From the NCBI RefSeq assembly GCF_945605565.1, contig NZ_OX216966.1, forward strand, positions 2,844,001 to 2,908,000: a stretch of 64,000 bases of DNA. The letters are read 5' to 3'. Shown one piece after another: positions 45,560-53,511 of this stretch; the first letter of the stretch is position 1; each line of letters begins with the position of its first letter. The notes beneath the pieces were generated by a model. That model made no database searches and was not told the DNA's origin. It saw only the letters and a list, made by a program, of their open reading frames with translations. The position numbers and the translations under genes were made by a program. The DNA is from Paenibacillus dendritiformis (GTDB taxonomy: Bacteria > Bacillota > Bacilli > Paenibacillales > Paenibacillaceae).

Positions 45560-45870
45560 TCCTCGGATTCCAGCTCGGTCCAGGAGAGCATGCCGCCTTC
45601 CAGATTCACGGCATTGTCCCTGCCGAGGTGCTGCAAATATTCGCACACGCGCTCGCTGCGGTAGCCGCTGCGGCAGATGAAGATGGTCTCTTCCGCCGGC
45701 TCGATCTCTTGAAGCCGTTCCGGAATCTCGTTCATCGGAATATGCTTGGCGCCGGGAATCATGCCTAGGGCAACTTCCTCATCCTCGCGCACATCGATCA
45801 TGTTTAATGCTTCGCCGCGCTGCAGCCGGCTTCTCAGCACTGCGGCCTCGATCGTTTTGATGGGTGTCAT
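45556..45870 (-). CDS. Rhodanese-like domain protein
   Basis: Single-domain sulfurtransferase-like protein of 104 residues. The active-site loop is IFICRSGYRSERV with the persulfide cysteine C66. MIDVREDEEVALGMIPGAKHIPMNEIPER forms the conserved N-terminal region. The stop overlaps that of aroK by four bases (convergent). In Bacilli small rhodaneses move sulfane sulfur for cofactor or tRNA thiolation. The acceptor is not evident. Confidence 0.9.
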   Translation of the reverse strand: MTPIKTIEAAVLRSRLQRGEALNMIDVREDEEVALGMIPGAKHIPMNEIPERLQEIEPAEETIFICRSGYRSERVCEYLQHLGRDNAVNLEGGMLSWTELESED

Positions 45871-45985
45871 TCGGGAACAAGCATCCTTTCTTCATGGAAT
45901 GATTGAGTCGTCCTAGCTCATCTGAGCCAGGCGCTCAGTGAATATTATCATTATTATACGTTTAAATTTAAAGGAGTGGAAGCGC

Positions 45986-47290
45986 ATGGACGTTATCGTA
46001 AAGCCGACATCCCGGCTGCAAGGTGAAATTCAGGCATTGTCATCCAAAAATTACACGACCCGGTATTTGCTTGCCGCCGGATTGGCGGAAGGGACGAGCA
46101 CAATATACTATCCGGCCCACAGTGAAGATAGCGATGCCATGCGCCGCTGTCTGCGCGATCTTGGCGCAGTGCTGGAGGAGGACGACGAGAAGCTGGTCAT
46201 TACGGGCTTCGGACGCCGTCCGCAACTGGCGGATCCGGCACATGAACTGAATGTGGGCAATGCCGGAGCCGTGCTGCGGTTTTTGATGGCCGTTGCTGCT
46301 TTGCTGCCGGAGGTGAATTTCATCAACGCCTATCCGGACTCGCTAGGGAAGCGTCCGCATGACGATCTGATTGCGTCGCTCACCCAAATGGGGGTGGACG
46401 TGTCGCATCGGGATGGCAAGCTGCCGATCACCATTCGCGGAGGCGAGCCGAAGGGCGGACATATCCGCGTCTCGGGAAGCGTCAGCTCCCAGTTCCTTAG
46501 CGCATTGCTCTTCCTCACTCCGCTCCTGGGCGAGGACAGTGTCATCGAGGTTGTGGACGATCTCAAGTCCAAGGTGGTCGTCGGCCAGACGCTGGAAGTG
46601 CTGGCTCAGGCCGGCATTCGTATCGATGCCCGCGAAGATCTGATGTATTTCCGGGTGCCGGGCAACCAAAGCTATGAAGCGAAGACGTATGTCGTGCAAG
46701 GGGATTATCCGGGCTCGGCCGCAGTGCTGGCGGCGGCCGCCGTCGTTCCTTCCGACATCGTCGTCAAAGGCTTGACCGAGGACAGCAAGCAGGGAGAACG
46801 CGCGATTGTCGACGTGCTGCGCATGATGGACGTGCCGCTGGAGCATACGGACTCGACGGTTCGCATCCAGGGCGGCGCTCCGCTGAAGGCAGTGGAGTTC
46901 GACGGAGACGCGGCGACCGATGCCGTGCTCGCGATGGTGGCGGCCGCCGTCTTCGCCGATGGAACCTCGCGCTTCTACAATATAGAGAACTTGCGGTACA
47001 AGGAATGCGACCGCATCACCGATTATGTGACCGAGCTTCGGAAGGCCGGCGCGGATGTGGAGGAGCGGCAGGCGGAGATTATCGTGCACGGGAAGCCGCA
47101 AGGCGTAGCCGGCGGAGTCGAGATCAATGCGCATTACGATCACCGGGTCATTATGGCGCTTACGGTGGTCGGGCTGCGTGCGCAGCAGCCGATTCGTATT
47201 CGCGATGCCCATCATGTCGCCAAATCGTACCCTCAATATTTTGACCATTTGCAAGCGTTGGGCGCGCAGGTGGAATGGGTGGAAGCATAA
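45986..47290 (+). CDS. aroA: 3-phosphoshikimate 1-carboxyvinyltransferase (EPSP synthase), divergent loop
   Basis: Enzyme of 434 residues that joins PEP to shikimate 3-phosphate. Most catalytic residues are visible: K21, R26, R123, S167-S168-Q169, D in GDAATDAVLAM, KECDR, HYDHR and AKSYPQYF. The loop that contacts glyphosate reads GNAGAVLRF (91-99). It has alanine where E. coli has T97 and phenylalanine for P101, and residue 22 is asparagine instead of serine. Such changes are expected to alter PEP/glyphosate discrimination. ATG 45986 lies nine bases after AAGGAG. A true aroA is most likely, but a paralogue with a related reaction is not excluded. Confidence 0.85.
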   Translation: MDVIVKPTSRLQGEIQALSSKNYTTRYLLAAGLAEGTSTIYYPAHSEDSDAMRRCLRDLGAVLEEDDEKLVITGFGRRPQLADPAHELNVGNAGAVLRFLMAVAALLPEVNFINAYPDSLGKRPHDDLIASLTQMGVDVSHRDGKLPITIRGGEPKGGHIRVSGSVSSQFLSALLFLTPLLGEDSVIEVVDDLKSKVVVGQTLEVLAQAGIRIDAREDLMYFRVPGNQSYEAKTYVVQGDYPGSAAVLAAAAVVPSDIVVKGLTEDSKQGERAIVDVLRMMDVPLEHTDSTVRIQGGAPLKAVEFDGDAATDAVLAMVAAAVFADGTSRFYNIENLRYKECDRITDYVTELRKAGADVEERQAEIIVHGKPQGVAGGVEINAHYDHRVIMALTVVGLRAQQPIRIRDAHHVAKSYPQYFDHLQALGAQVEWVEA

Positions 47291-47330
47291 CCTATTCACA
47301 AGGTTATGATAGTGGAAGGAGTGAATGAAA

Positions 47331-47765
47331 ATGAGCTATGAGCACCCGCCCCAGGAAGAGATCCGCAAGCTGCTGAACGAGAGCAGCACGATAGCTGTTG
47401 TCGGTTTGTCCGATGACCCGACGCGAGTATCCTATATGGTCGCGGAAGCGATGCAGAAGAAAGGCTATCGCATCATTCCCGTTAACCCGAAGGCAGACAA
47501 GATTCTTGGCGAGACTTGCTATCCCTCGCTGAAGGACGTGCCGGTTCCGATCGATATCGTGAACGTGTTCCGCCGCAGCGAATATTGCGCGGACGTGGCC
47601 CGAGAGGCGGCGGAGGTCAAGGCGAAGGCCATATGGCTGCAGCAGGGGATTGTCAATGAAGAAGCGGCCCGTATCGCCGCGGACAACGGCATGTTCTGCG
47701 TCCTGGACTTGTGCATCAAAGTGCTGGATTCGATTCTGCTCCCGCATGGGAAGACTGGATCTTAG
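47331..47765 (+). CDS. CoA-binding domain protein (YccU-like)
   Basis: Protein of 144 residues with a Rossmann CoA-binding fold. STIAVVGLSDDPTRVSYMVAEAMQKKGYRIIPVNPK, then PVPIDIVNVFRRSEYCADVAREAAEVKAKAIWLQQGI, is the YccU/YneT pattern of acyl-CoA-synthetase-like N-domains. The role is unknown. ATG 47331 is nine bases from GGAG. ATG 47325, two codons earlier, is too close to it. Confidence 0.9.
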   Translation: MSYEHPPQEEIRKLLNESSTIAVVGLSDDPTRVSYMVAEAMQKKGYRIIPVNPKADKILGETCYPSLKDVPVPIDIVNVFRRSEYCADVAREAAEVKAKAIWLQQGIVNEEAARIAADNGMFCVLDLCIKVLDSILLPHGKTGS

Positions 47766-47783
47766 CAGATTCCGGGGCAGCGC

Positions 47784-47836
47784 GCCGGGGGTTCTCTTCT
47801 TATGCGGAACGAGAACTCCCGGCTTCTTCCTTTTTA
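47784..47836 (+). terminator. Terminator after the CoA-binding protein gene
   Basis: GCCGGGGGTTCTC pairs with GAGAACTCCCGGC and is followed by TTCTTCCTTTTT. Confidence 0.75.
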
Positions 47837-47868
47837 GAGTTGTTCAAAAAGCATATGCTTCGAATTCT

Positions 47869-48038
47869 TCAGGCTGTTGGAAAACCCCTGTTTTTTATGA
47901 AGGGGTGGAGATTGTCCATTTTCCTACTCAAAACTTGGCACCCATAGCGTTTTAAATCGATTTTTTCTACTGAGAGACGAAATTCACTATATAAAAAATG
48001 AAGTGGCGAAAATTCCCATAGACTTCTCAATGGCCTGA
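47869..48038 (+). mobile_element. MITE-like 170-bp element, copy 1
   Basis: The element runs from TCAGGCTGTTGG to a mirrored end reading TTCTCAATGGCCTGA. Its two ends form an imperfect terminal inverted repeat. Inside lie an ACCCCT/AGGGGT hairpin and the core GGAGATTGTCCATTTTCC, CTACTCAAAACTTGGCACCC, and ATAGCGTTTTAAATCGA, all shared with the second copy at 48424. It encodes no protein. The name MITE is inferred from size, ends and duplication. Confidence 0.6.
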
Positions 48039-48149
48039 TTTCACGGGATCCAAGAGACCGCGTCGGATCCTGGGTGCATCATCGCCTTCAGGAAGCATCA
48101 TTGCCTTCCGGAGGCATCGTTGCCTCCTTGGGCTTGAACGTGTGGAGGT

Positions 48150-48420
48150 AATTTGCTGCTATTTTACAGGAATTTCGGCTCAATAAGTCCACATCCCGAG
48201 GAATTGCTGCAAATCTACATCATTTTAGGCCCTTTTGCTTCAAGCCGAAGCAAAACGGGTTAAATTCCTGCAGATTTGCAGGATTCCCTTTCAGGTAAAG
48301 TCGTCCATATCGAATTGCTGTATTTGCGCAGGATTTCGCTTACCGAATAGGTGTCTGGAGAAATCGTGGAGTTTTGCGGATTTCGCTTACCGAATAGGCG
48401 TGTCTAGGGAAATGGTGCAG
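48150..48420 (+). repeat. CTGCA-type short palindromes and a 21-base direct repeat
   Basis: Imperfect palindromes of the form AATTGCTGCA..TTTGCAGGATTTC occur at 48150-48176, 48263-48287 and 48314-48337, with a decayed one near 48201. GGATTTCGCTTACCGAATAGG is found twice (48331-48351 and 48378-48398). The stretch 47837-48655 holds no credible gene. Confidence 0.65.
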
Positions 48421-48423
48421 TTT

Positions 48424-48595
48424 TCAGGCCGTTGGAACACCTCTGTTTTTTTATTAAGGGGTGGAGATTGTCCATTTTCCTACTCAAAACTTAGCACCCA
48501 TAGCGTTTTAAATCGATTTTTTCTACTGAGAGACGAGAGCCACCACATAAAAAATGAAGTGCCACAAAATCCCTTGGACTTTCTCAACAGCCTGA
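48424..48595 (+). mobile_element. MITE-like element, copy 2
   Basis: This 172-bp copy begins TCAGGCCGTTGG and ends TTCTCAACAGCCTGA. It shares the core with copy 1 except for scattered substitutions. The orientation is the same as copy 1, and the two are 385 bases apart. The second TIR is better matched (TCAGGCCGTTG against TCAGGCTGTTG). Confidence 0.6.
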
Positions 48596-48655
48596 GTTCT
48601 TGCAACCTTCTCGGTGCTGAAAACCGTCCTTTTTGAACACGCACTTTATTTTATT

Positions 48656-48684
48656 TTGACAAAGCTCCGCGAAGCCCTTACCAT
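48656..48684 (+). promoter_or_regulatory. Promoter of the PTS operon
   Basis: TTGACA (48656-48661) and TACCAT (48679-48684) have exact 17-base spacing. It starts 60 bases after MITE-like copy 2. No antiterminator (RAT) hairpin was recognised in the short leader. Confidence 0.65.
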
Positions 48685-48702
48685 TCTTGGTAGAAGGAGA
48701 GG

Positions 48703-50592
48703 ATGTCCTTGAATCAGTTAGGGATTCTTCAGCAGTTGTCGCGGGCGCTCATGCAGCCGCTTATCGCGCTGCCGGCGGCGGCGCTGGCGCTGGCGTTCGG
48801 CCATCTTCTGGCGGGTGCGGGCTTGGAGGATACGGCCGCCCTGTTCGAGCTGACAGGCCGGACGATTTTTTATGTGCTGCCCTACATTTTTGCGGTCGGG
48901 GTTGCGCTTGGCTTGGCGAACAATGCCGGAGTCGCTGCCTTGTCGGCGCTGCTCGGCATCTTTATTTTCCGCCAGCTGCTGAATCAATGGAGCGGATCGG
49001 CCTTCGAGCCGACCGTATTGAACGGCATCATCTTCGGGATATTGGCGGGACTCGTCCATCAACGCTTCAAGGATGTGCGCTTTCCGGAATATTTGCAATT
49101 TTTCGGAGGCCAGCGATTTGCGGTGCTCCTTACGACCCTGTGCTCGATCGCCCTTTCCTGGGTGATGATTATGCTGGCTCCCTTCATGCAGCAGGGCATA
49201 CAGTTTTTGGGACAGGAAATATTGGCTATGGGCGGATTCGGCGTCTTTTTGTACGGCGTTCTGCATCGGGTGCTGGTCGCTTTCGGGCTTCATCATCTCC
49301 TGAATAACCTCTATTGGTTCCAGGTAGGTACATTTACCGATGCCGAAGGAATGACGTACAGCGGCGATTTGCCTCGCTTTTTTGCGGGAGATCCGGCGGC
49401 GGGCGTCTTCATGGCCGGTCTGTATCCGATTATGATGTTCGCGCTGCCGGCCGTGGCGCTGGCCATCGTGCACGAATCGCGGGAGGACCTTCGTCCCAAA
49501 GTGCGCAAGACGTACATGACGGCGGCCTTGGTCTCGCTGCTGACGGGAATTACCGAGCCGATTGAGTTCGCGTTCCTGTTCGCGGCGCCGTACCTGTTCA
49601 TCGTCCATGCGCTGTTGAGCGGGGCCGCGATGTGGATTACGGCCGAGATTGGCGTGCGGCACGGCTTCTCGTTCTCGGCTGGAGCGATCGATTATGTCGT
49701 CAATTTCCACCAGTCGAAGGGAGCGCTGTGGATTATCCCGATCGGCATCGCGTTCGCGCTCATCTATTATGTCGTCTTCCGCTTCGCCATCCAGAAGTTC
49801 CAGATTCCGACCCCCGGCCGGGTGGAAGGCTCCTTGCTCGACGATATGGCGAGCGATCTGCTCCACCGGGTTCCGCTCATTATGCAGGCGCTTGGGGGCA
49901 AGGATAATATTGCCGACATTCAGGCCTGCATTACCCGGCTGAGGCTTCGCGTCAACAATGACAAGCTGGTCGATCGCCATACGCTCCGCAAGCTTGGAGC
50001 GGCGGGCGTCATTCGTCTGGGCGGGGGGCATTTGCAGGTCGTCTTCGGCACCTATTCGGAGCTGATCAAGGATGAGATGGTGAAGCGGCTGCAGCGCAAC
50101 TCGAAGCAAGTCTGGTTTGTCGCTCCGGTGCAAGGGAAGATGATCCCGATTGAAGAGGTGCCGGACCGCATTTTCGCGCAAAAGCTTGTCGGACAAGGAG
50201 TCGCCTTCTTGCCTGACAAAGGCGAGCTCGTCTCGCCCGTACATGGCCGAGTGCGCCATGTCTATCCTACTATGCACGCGCTAGGCATCGAGACGCCGGA
50301 AGGGTTGGAAGTCCTCCTTCACATCGGAATCGAGACGTCATCGTTGAATGGCGCCGGTTTTCAGGCAGTTGTACAGGAAGGTGATGAAGTGAGACCGGGA
50401 CAGCTTATGATAAAATTCGACTACAACGAAGTGAAGAAACACTGCGCATCGCTCGCGACCCCGATGGTCATTACGAATTCGGATGCGGTCGCTTCCTGGA
50501 GCTTCGCGCCGTTCGCGGCGGTTAAGCGGGGACAGACTTCCGTCATGTCGGTCGTGCTGAAGGAGCATGCTAACGGAGGTGGTAGACGATGA
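48703..50592 (+). CDS. PTS transporter EIICBA, glucose/N-acetylglucosamine family
   Basis: Fused permease of 629 residues for phosphotransferase uptake of a hexose or amino sugar. EIIC covers about residues 1-380, with many helices and the HRVLVAFGLHHLLNNLYWFQVG and TGITEPIEFAFLFAAP motifs. EIIB follows, with phospho-cysteine C409 in IQACITRLRL. The C-terminal EIIA domain has phospho-histidine H540 in EVLLHIGIETSSLNG. This domain order is that of NagE/GlcNAc-type and some glucose permeases. The ATG at 48703 is close to its AAGGAGA. TTG 48709 is an alternative start. It overlaps the enzyme I gene by four bases. Confidence 0.9.
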   Translation: MSLNQLGILQQLSRALMQPLIALPAAALALAFGHLLAGAGLEDTAALFELTGRTIFYVLPYIFAVGVALGLANNAGVAALSALLGIFIFRQLLNQWSGSAFEPTVLNGIIFGILAGLVHQRFKDVRFPEYLQFFGGQRFAVLLTTLCSIALSWVMIMLAPFMQQGIQFLGQEILAMGGFGVFLYGVLHRVLVAFGLHHLLNNLYWFQVGTFTDAEGMTYSGDLPRFFAGDPAAGVFMAGLYPIMMFALPAVALAIVHESREDLRPKVRKTYMTAALVSLLTGITEPIEFAFLFAAPYLFIVHALLSGAAMWITAEIGVRHGFSFSAGAIDYVVNFHQSKGALWIIPIGIAFALIYYVVFRFAIQKFQIPTPGRVEGSLLDDMASDLLHRVPLIMQALGGKDNIADIQACITRLRLRVNNDKLVDRHTLRKLGAAGVIRLGGGHLQVVFGTYSELIKDEMVKRLQRNSKQVWFVAPVQGKMIPIEEVPDRIFAQKLVGQGVAFLPDKGELVSPVHGRVRHVYPTMHALGIETPEGLEVLLHIGIETSSLNGAGFQAVVQEGDEVRPGQLMIKFDYNEVKKHCASLATPMVITNSDAVASWSFAPFAAVKRGQTSVMSVVLKEHANGGGRR

Positions 50593-52316
50593 CGCAGAAG
50601 GTGGAGGGAATCGGGGCTTCCAGCGGGATCGCCATCGGCAAGGCGTTCGTGCTTCCAACGTGGGAATGGGACGTGCCGGAGGAGAAGATGGATCCGTCCG
50701 ATCTGGCCCGCGAATTCGAGCGGCTGTACGAAGGCATCCGTTCGTCGAAGGATGAGATCGAGTTCATTAAGAGCGAGATTCGCGAGATGGTCGGGAATGA
50801 AGAGTCCTCGATATTTGACGCGCATCTGGCCATATTGGACGATCCGATATTTATGAATGAGATTCAAGGCATTATCCAGCGGCAGTACAAGGCGGCGGAA
50901 GTGGCGGTGAAGGAGGCTATCGATCACTTCGTCACGATGTTCGACTTGCTGGACGATGAGTATATGAAGGAGCGGGCGCTCGACATCAAGGATGTCGGCA
51001 ACCGTCTGCTCAAGCATTTGCTGGGCGCGCCGGAGATTACGCTGCCGACCGATACGCAGCCATATATTCTGGTCGCGAAGGAGCTATCGCCGTCGCAGCT
51101 TGTCCATCTGAATCCGAAGAATGTGCTCGGCATCGTCATGCTGATGGGGGGGAAGACGTCCCATTCGGCGATTATGGCCCGGGCGCTCGGCATTCCGCTC
51201 GTTCTCGGACTGGAGGGGAAAATTACAAGGCCTGTCCAGACCGGCGATCTGGTCATCGTGGACGGGGAGCACGGCATCGTCTATATCGAGCCGCCGGAGC
51301 AGGTCGTGAAGCAGTACGAGGTCCGGCACGAAGCGTATGCGCGGGAGATGGACGAGCTGAAGAAGCTGGTCAAGCTCCCTGCTGTCACTCAGGATGGCCT
51401 GACGATCAACTTGTCGGCCAACATCAGCTCCACGCGCGAGCTGGAGATCGCCGATCAGAACGGGGCGGAGGGGGTCGGGCTGTTCCGGACCGAATTCATG
51501 TATATGGATCGTTCGTACCCGCCTTCCGAAGCGGAGCAATTGGCGGTCTACCGGGATGCAGCCGAGCATTACAAAGATTCGCAGGTCATTATCCGCACGC
51601 TCGATATCGGCGGCGACAAGCCGATGGAATATTTGAATCTTCCGGAAGAGGACAATCCGTTCCTCGGCTACCGGGCGATTCGCATTTGCCTTGACCAGCA
51701 GGAGTTGTTCAAGTCTCAGCTCCGCGCCATTCTCCGGGCGAGCGCGCATGGGCCGGTCGCGATTATGATCCCGATGATCTCGTCCGTGGAGGAGATCATC
51801 GCGGCCAAGGCGGTTCTGGAACAGGCGAAGGCGGAGCTGCGGGATGAAGGGCTGCCATTTGACGAGAAGCTGCCCGTAGGCATTATGGTGGAGGTTCCGG
51901 CTGCGGCCCTGATCGCCGATCGCCTCGCGGAAGAGGTTGACTTCTTCAGCATCGGCACGAACGATCTGGTGCAGTATACCCTTGCCGTTGACCGGATGAA
52001 CGAGCAGATTGCGCATATGTATGATCCGTTCCATCCCGCCGTGCTGCGGCTTATCCGCCATACGATCGAGGCGGCCCAGGCCCGCGGCATCGGCATCAGC
52101 GTCTGCGGCGAGATGGCGGGAGACACGCGGGCCGTGCCGCTCTGGATCGCTCTCGGCGTCACGAAGCTGAGCATGTCCTCGCGCTTCATTCCGCGGGTGA
52201 AGGCGGCTATCCACCGCGCTACCCGAACCGGGAGCGAGCAACTGGCGGAACGCATTTTCGCGGCCCGTTCCAAGGCCGAGATCGATGAGCTGGTCGAACG
52301 GCATTTAACGTCGTGA
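50589..52316 (+). CDS. ptsI: PTS enzyme I (phosphoenolpyruvate-protein phosphotransferase)
   Basis: Cytoplasmic enzyme of 575 residues that moves phosphate from PEP to HPr. The active histidine is H192 in GGKTSHSAIMARALGIP. The PEP-binding barrel has GLFRTEFMYMDR, IRTLDIGGDKP, NPFLGYRAIRI, VEVPAAALIAD and FFSIGTNDLVQYT. The catalytic cysteine lies in GISVCGEMAGD. It is coupled to the EII gene by an ATGA overlap, and no ptsH (HPr) gene is near. It may be a sugar-specific second enzyme I or the general one. Confidence 0.93.
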   Translation: MTQKVEGIGASSGIAIGKAFVLPTWEWDVPEEKMDPSDLAREFERLYEGIRSSKDEIEFIKSEIREMVGNEESSIFDAHLAILDDPIFMNEIQGIIQRQYKAAEVAVKEAIDHFVTMFDLLDDEYMKERALDIKDVGNRLLKHLLGAPEITLPTDTQPYILVAKELSPSQLVHLNPKNVLGIVMLMGGKTSHSAIMARALGIPLVLGLEGKITRPVQTGDLVIVDGEHGIVYIEPPEQVVKQYEVRHEAYAREMDELKKLVKLPAVTQDGLTINLSANISSTRELEIADQNGAEGVGLFRTEFMYMDRSYPPSEAEQLAVYRDAAEHYKDSQVIIRTLDIGGDKPMEYLNLPEEDNPFLGYRAIRICLDQQELFKSQLRAILRASAHGPVAIMIPMISSVEEIIAAKAVLEQAKAELRDEGLPFDEKLPVGIMVEVPAAALIADRLAEEVDFFSIGTNDLVQYTLAVDRMNEQIAHMYDPFHPAVLRLIRHTIEAAQARGIGISVCGEMAGDTRAVPLWIALGVTKLSMSSRFIPRVKAAIHRATRTGSEQLAERIFAARSKAEIDELVERHLTS

Positions 52317-52380
52317 CCTCAATTCGGTAGGGCCTCCCGGCCTCTTCCTATGGAGATGGATCTGTCTCCAAACCAGAAAA

Positions 52381-52410
52381 GGCATGGTCCCCGGATAACG
52401 GGGCCATGCC
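52381..52410 (+). terminator. Hairpin after ptsI
   Basis: GGCATGGTCCCCG pairs with a complementary CGGGGCCATGCC strand around a few bases. No T tract follows. A similar sequence (GGATACGGGTCCATGCC) recurs near 53471-53487. Confidence 0.5.
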
Positions 52411-52483
52411 TAAGATTGAAGACAAACTCCCGCGAAATACTGCAACCGAGGGCGTATTTTCCGTTTTTATCCATATTTACAAA

Positions 52484-52777
52484 TTAGGAGATGGGCGGCC
52501 GGTTTTCCATGTCCCGCAAATCATCCGGATTCGGAGAAATCCGCATGAACCCCGACAAAATTCGGTGGTACGGATGCAACGGGAGCCGTAGCGGAGCGGC
52601 CAGTTCGGCGTGAAGCACCTTCTCGATATAGTCATGCGGATAGAAATGAAGCGGAATGAAGTCCGGCAAAGACGGTGCTGCGGAGAACCCAAATAATTCA
52701 TCATTCAACCGCAGCGAGCCAATGGCGATGATCCGCCCAGGCGCGCCGATGCGCAGCCGCTCCAAGACGCCGTTCAA
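52484..52777 (-). pseudogene. Fragment resembling a glycosidase-like domain (possible GH39-type remnant)
   Basis: A 97-codon frame contains RIGAPGRIIAIGSLRLNDELFG, LPDFIPLHFYPHDY and ends in PNPDDLRDMENRPPIS. The LPDFIPLHFYP part recalls the catalytic-strand motif of family 39 glycosidase/AraC-linked domains. No start with a ribosome site, no N-terminal or C-terminal domain and no neighbouring gene of the kind were found. It reads as a decayed fragment. The homology is tentative. Confidence 0.35.
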
Positions 52778-52872
52778 GGTCTGATAGGCTCAGTTTGCCA
52801 ATACATCTTTATATATTCTTCTGTCGTTCCCGGCCAGAACGTCTGAAGCTCCGGGTCATTCACTCCGCCTAA

Positions 52873-53091
52873 GCTGCAGTCTCACCCACCACTTTAGGTC
52901 CTTGCTCCACAAAAGCTGCAGTATCACTCACCACTCTAGTTCCTTGCTCCACAAAAGCTGCAGTATTACCCACCACTTTAGGTCCTTGCTCCACAAAAGC
53001 TGCAGTATCACTCACCACTCTAGTTCCTTGCTCCACAAAAGCTGCAGTATTACCCACCACTCTAGGTTCTTGCTCCACAAAAGCTGCAACA
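52873..53091 (+). repeat. Exact 42-bp tandem repeat, five units plus a stub
   Basis: Units at 52873, 52915, 52957, 52999 and 53041 each read GCTGCAGTNTNACYCACCAC, then TYTAGKTCCTTGCTCCACAAAA. Type A (CCCACCACTTTAGGTCC) and type B (CTCACCACTCTAGTTCC) alternate, so the true period is 84 bases. All units are exactly 42 bases, 14 codons, and both strands stay open. The minus strand would give a 14-residue repeat AAFVEQGTRVVSDT. No ribosome site was found. Confidence 0.92.
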
Positions 53092-53122
53092 TTTCTTGCA
53101 CCTCTGATTATCTTACTCTACC

Positions 53123-53309
53123 AATCCTGCAAGAATGCAGCAATTCTACCGACACGAGGTTGCGAAAAATAGGATTGCTGCAAAAATACAGCAATTCCTC
53201 TACGGCAAGGCGTAGAGAGCGTTTAAAGTGGCGAAATGCTGCAGTTTTGCAGGATTTCCTTAAAATTTCGCCTCTTGAGGCTAAAAATGCTGCGCCTGTG
53301 CAGCATTTT
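53123..53309 (+). repeat. Four CTGCA-type palindromes
   Basis: AATCCTGCAAGAATGCAGCAATT-type palindromes occur at 53123-53145, 53172-53198, 53233-53259 and 53283-53309. They share the spacing and flanks (AAATGCTGCA..TGCAGGATTTCC) with those at 48150-48337. The rest of 52411-53428 holds the remnant and repeats described separately and no confident gene. Confidence 0.65.
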
Positions 53310-53428
53310 CATGCGGTACCAGCTCATGTGGTACCAGCTCATGCAGGACCAGCTCGCTGCAAGCGCAGACCAGCTTGCCCTAACCTAAGCTGTCCTGCCT
53401 TCCCCGCCCCCGCCATTCCTAACAAAAA

Positions 53429-53458
53429 GACTGTCGACAGGACTTTGTCGACAGTCTG
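53429..53458 (-). terminator. Terminator of the PfpI gene
   Basis: AGACTGTCGACA pairs with TGTCGACAGTCT. On the minus strand it is followed by TTTTTGTT, so it ends the PfpI transcript. Confidence 0.75.
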
Positions 53459-53511
53459 AAGCATAGCCCCCCGGATACGGGTCCATGCCTTTCTGCTTGT
53501 CATGCGCTAGC

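Noticed and set aside
48235..48636. 133-codon plus-strand ORF
   Set aside because: Runs through the MITE-like copy and palindromes; no start signal or homology.
52869..53078. Minus-strand 14-residue repeat protein
   Set aside because: No ribosome site; the only start is an internal GTG. Kept as a repeat and a question in the findings, not as a gene.
52902..53459. Plus-strand 185-codon ORF with LLHKSCSITHH repeats
   Set aside because: Formed by the 42-bp repeats and palindromes; no ribosome site and atypical composition.
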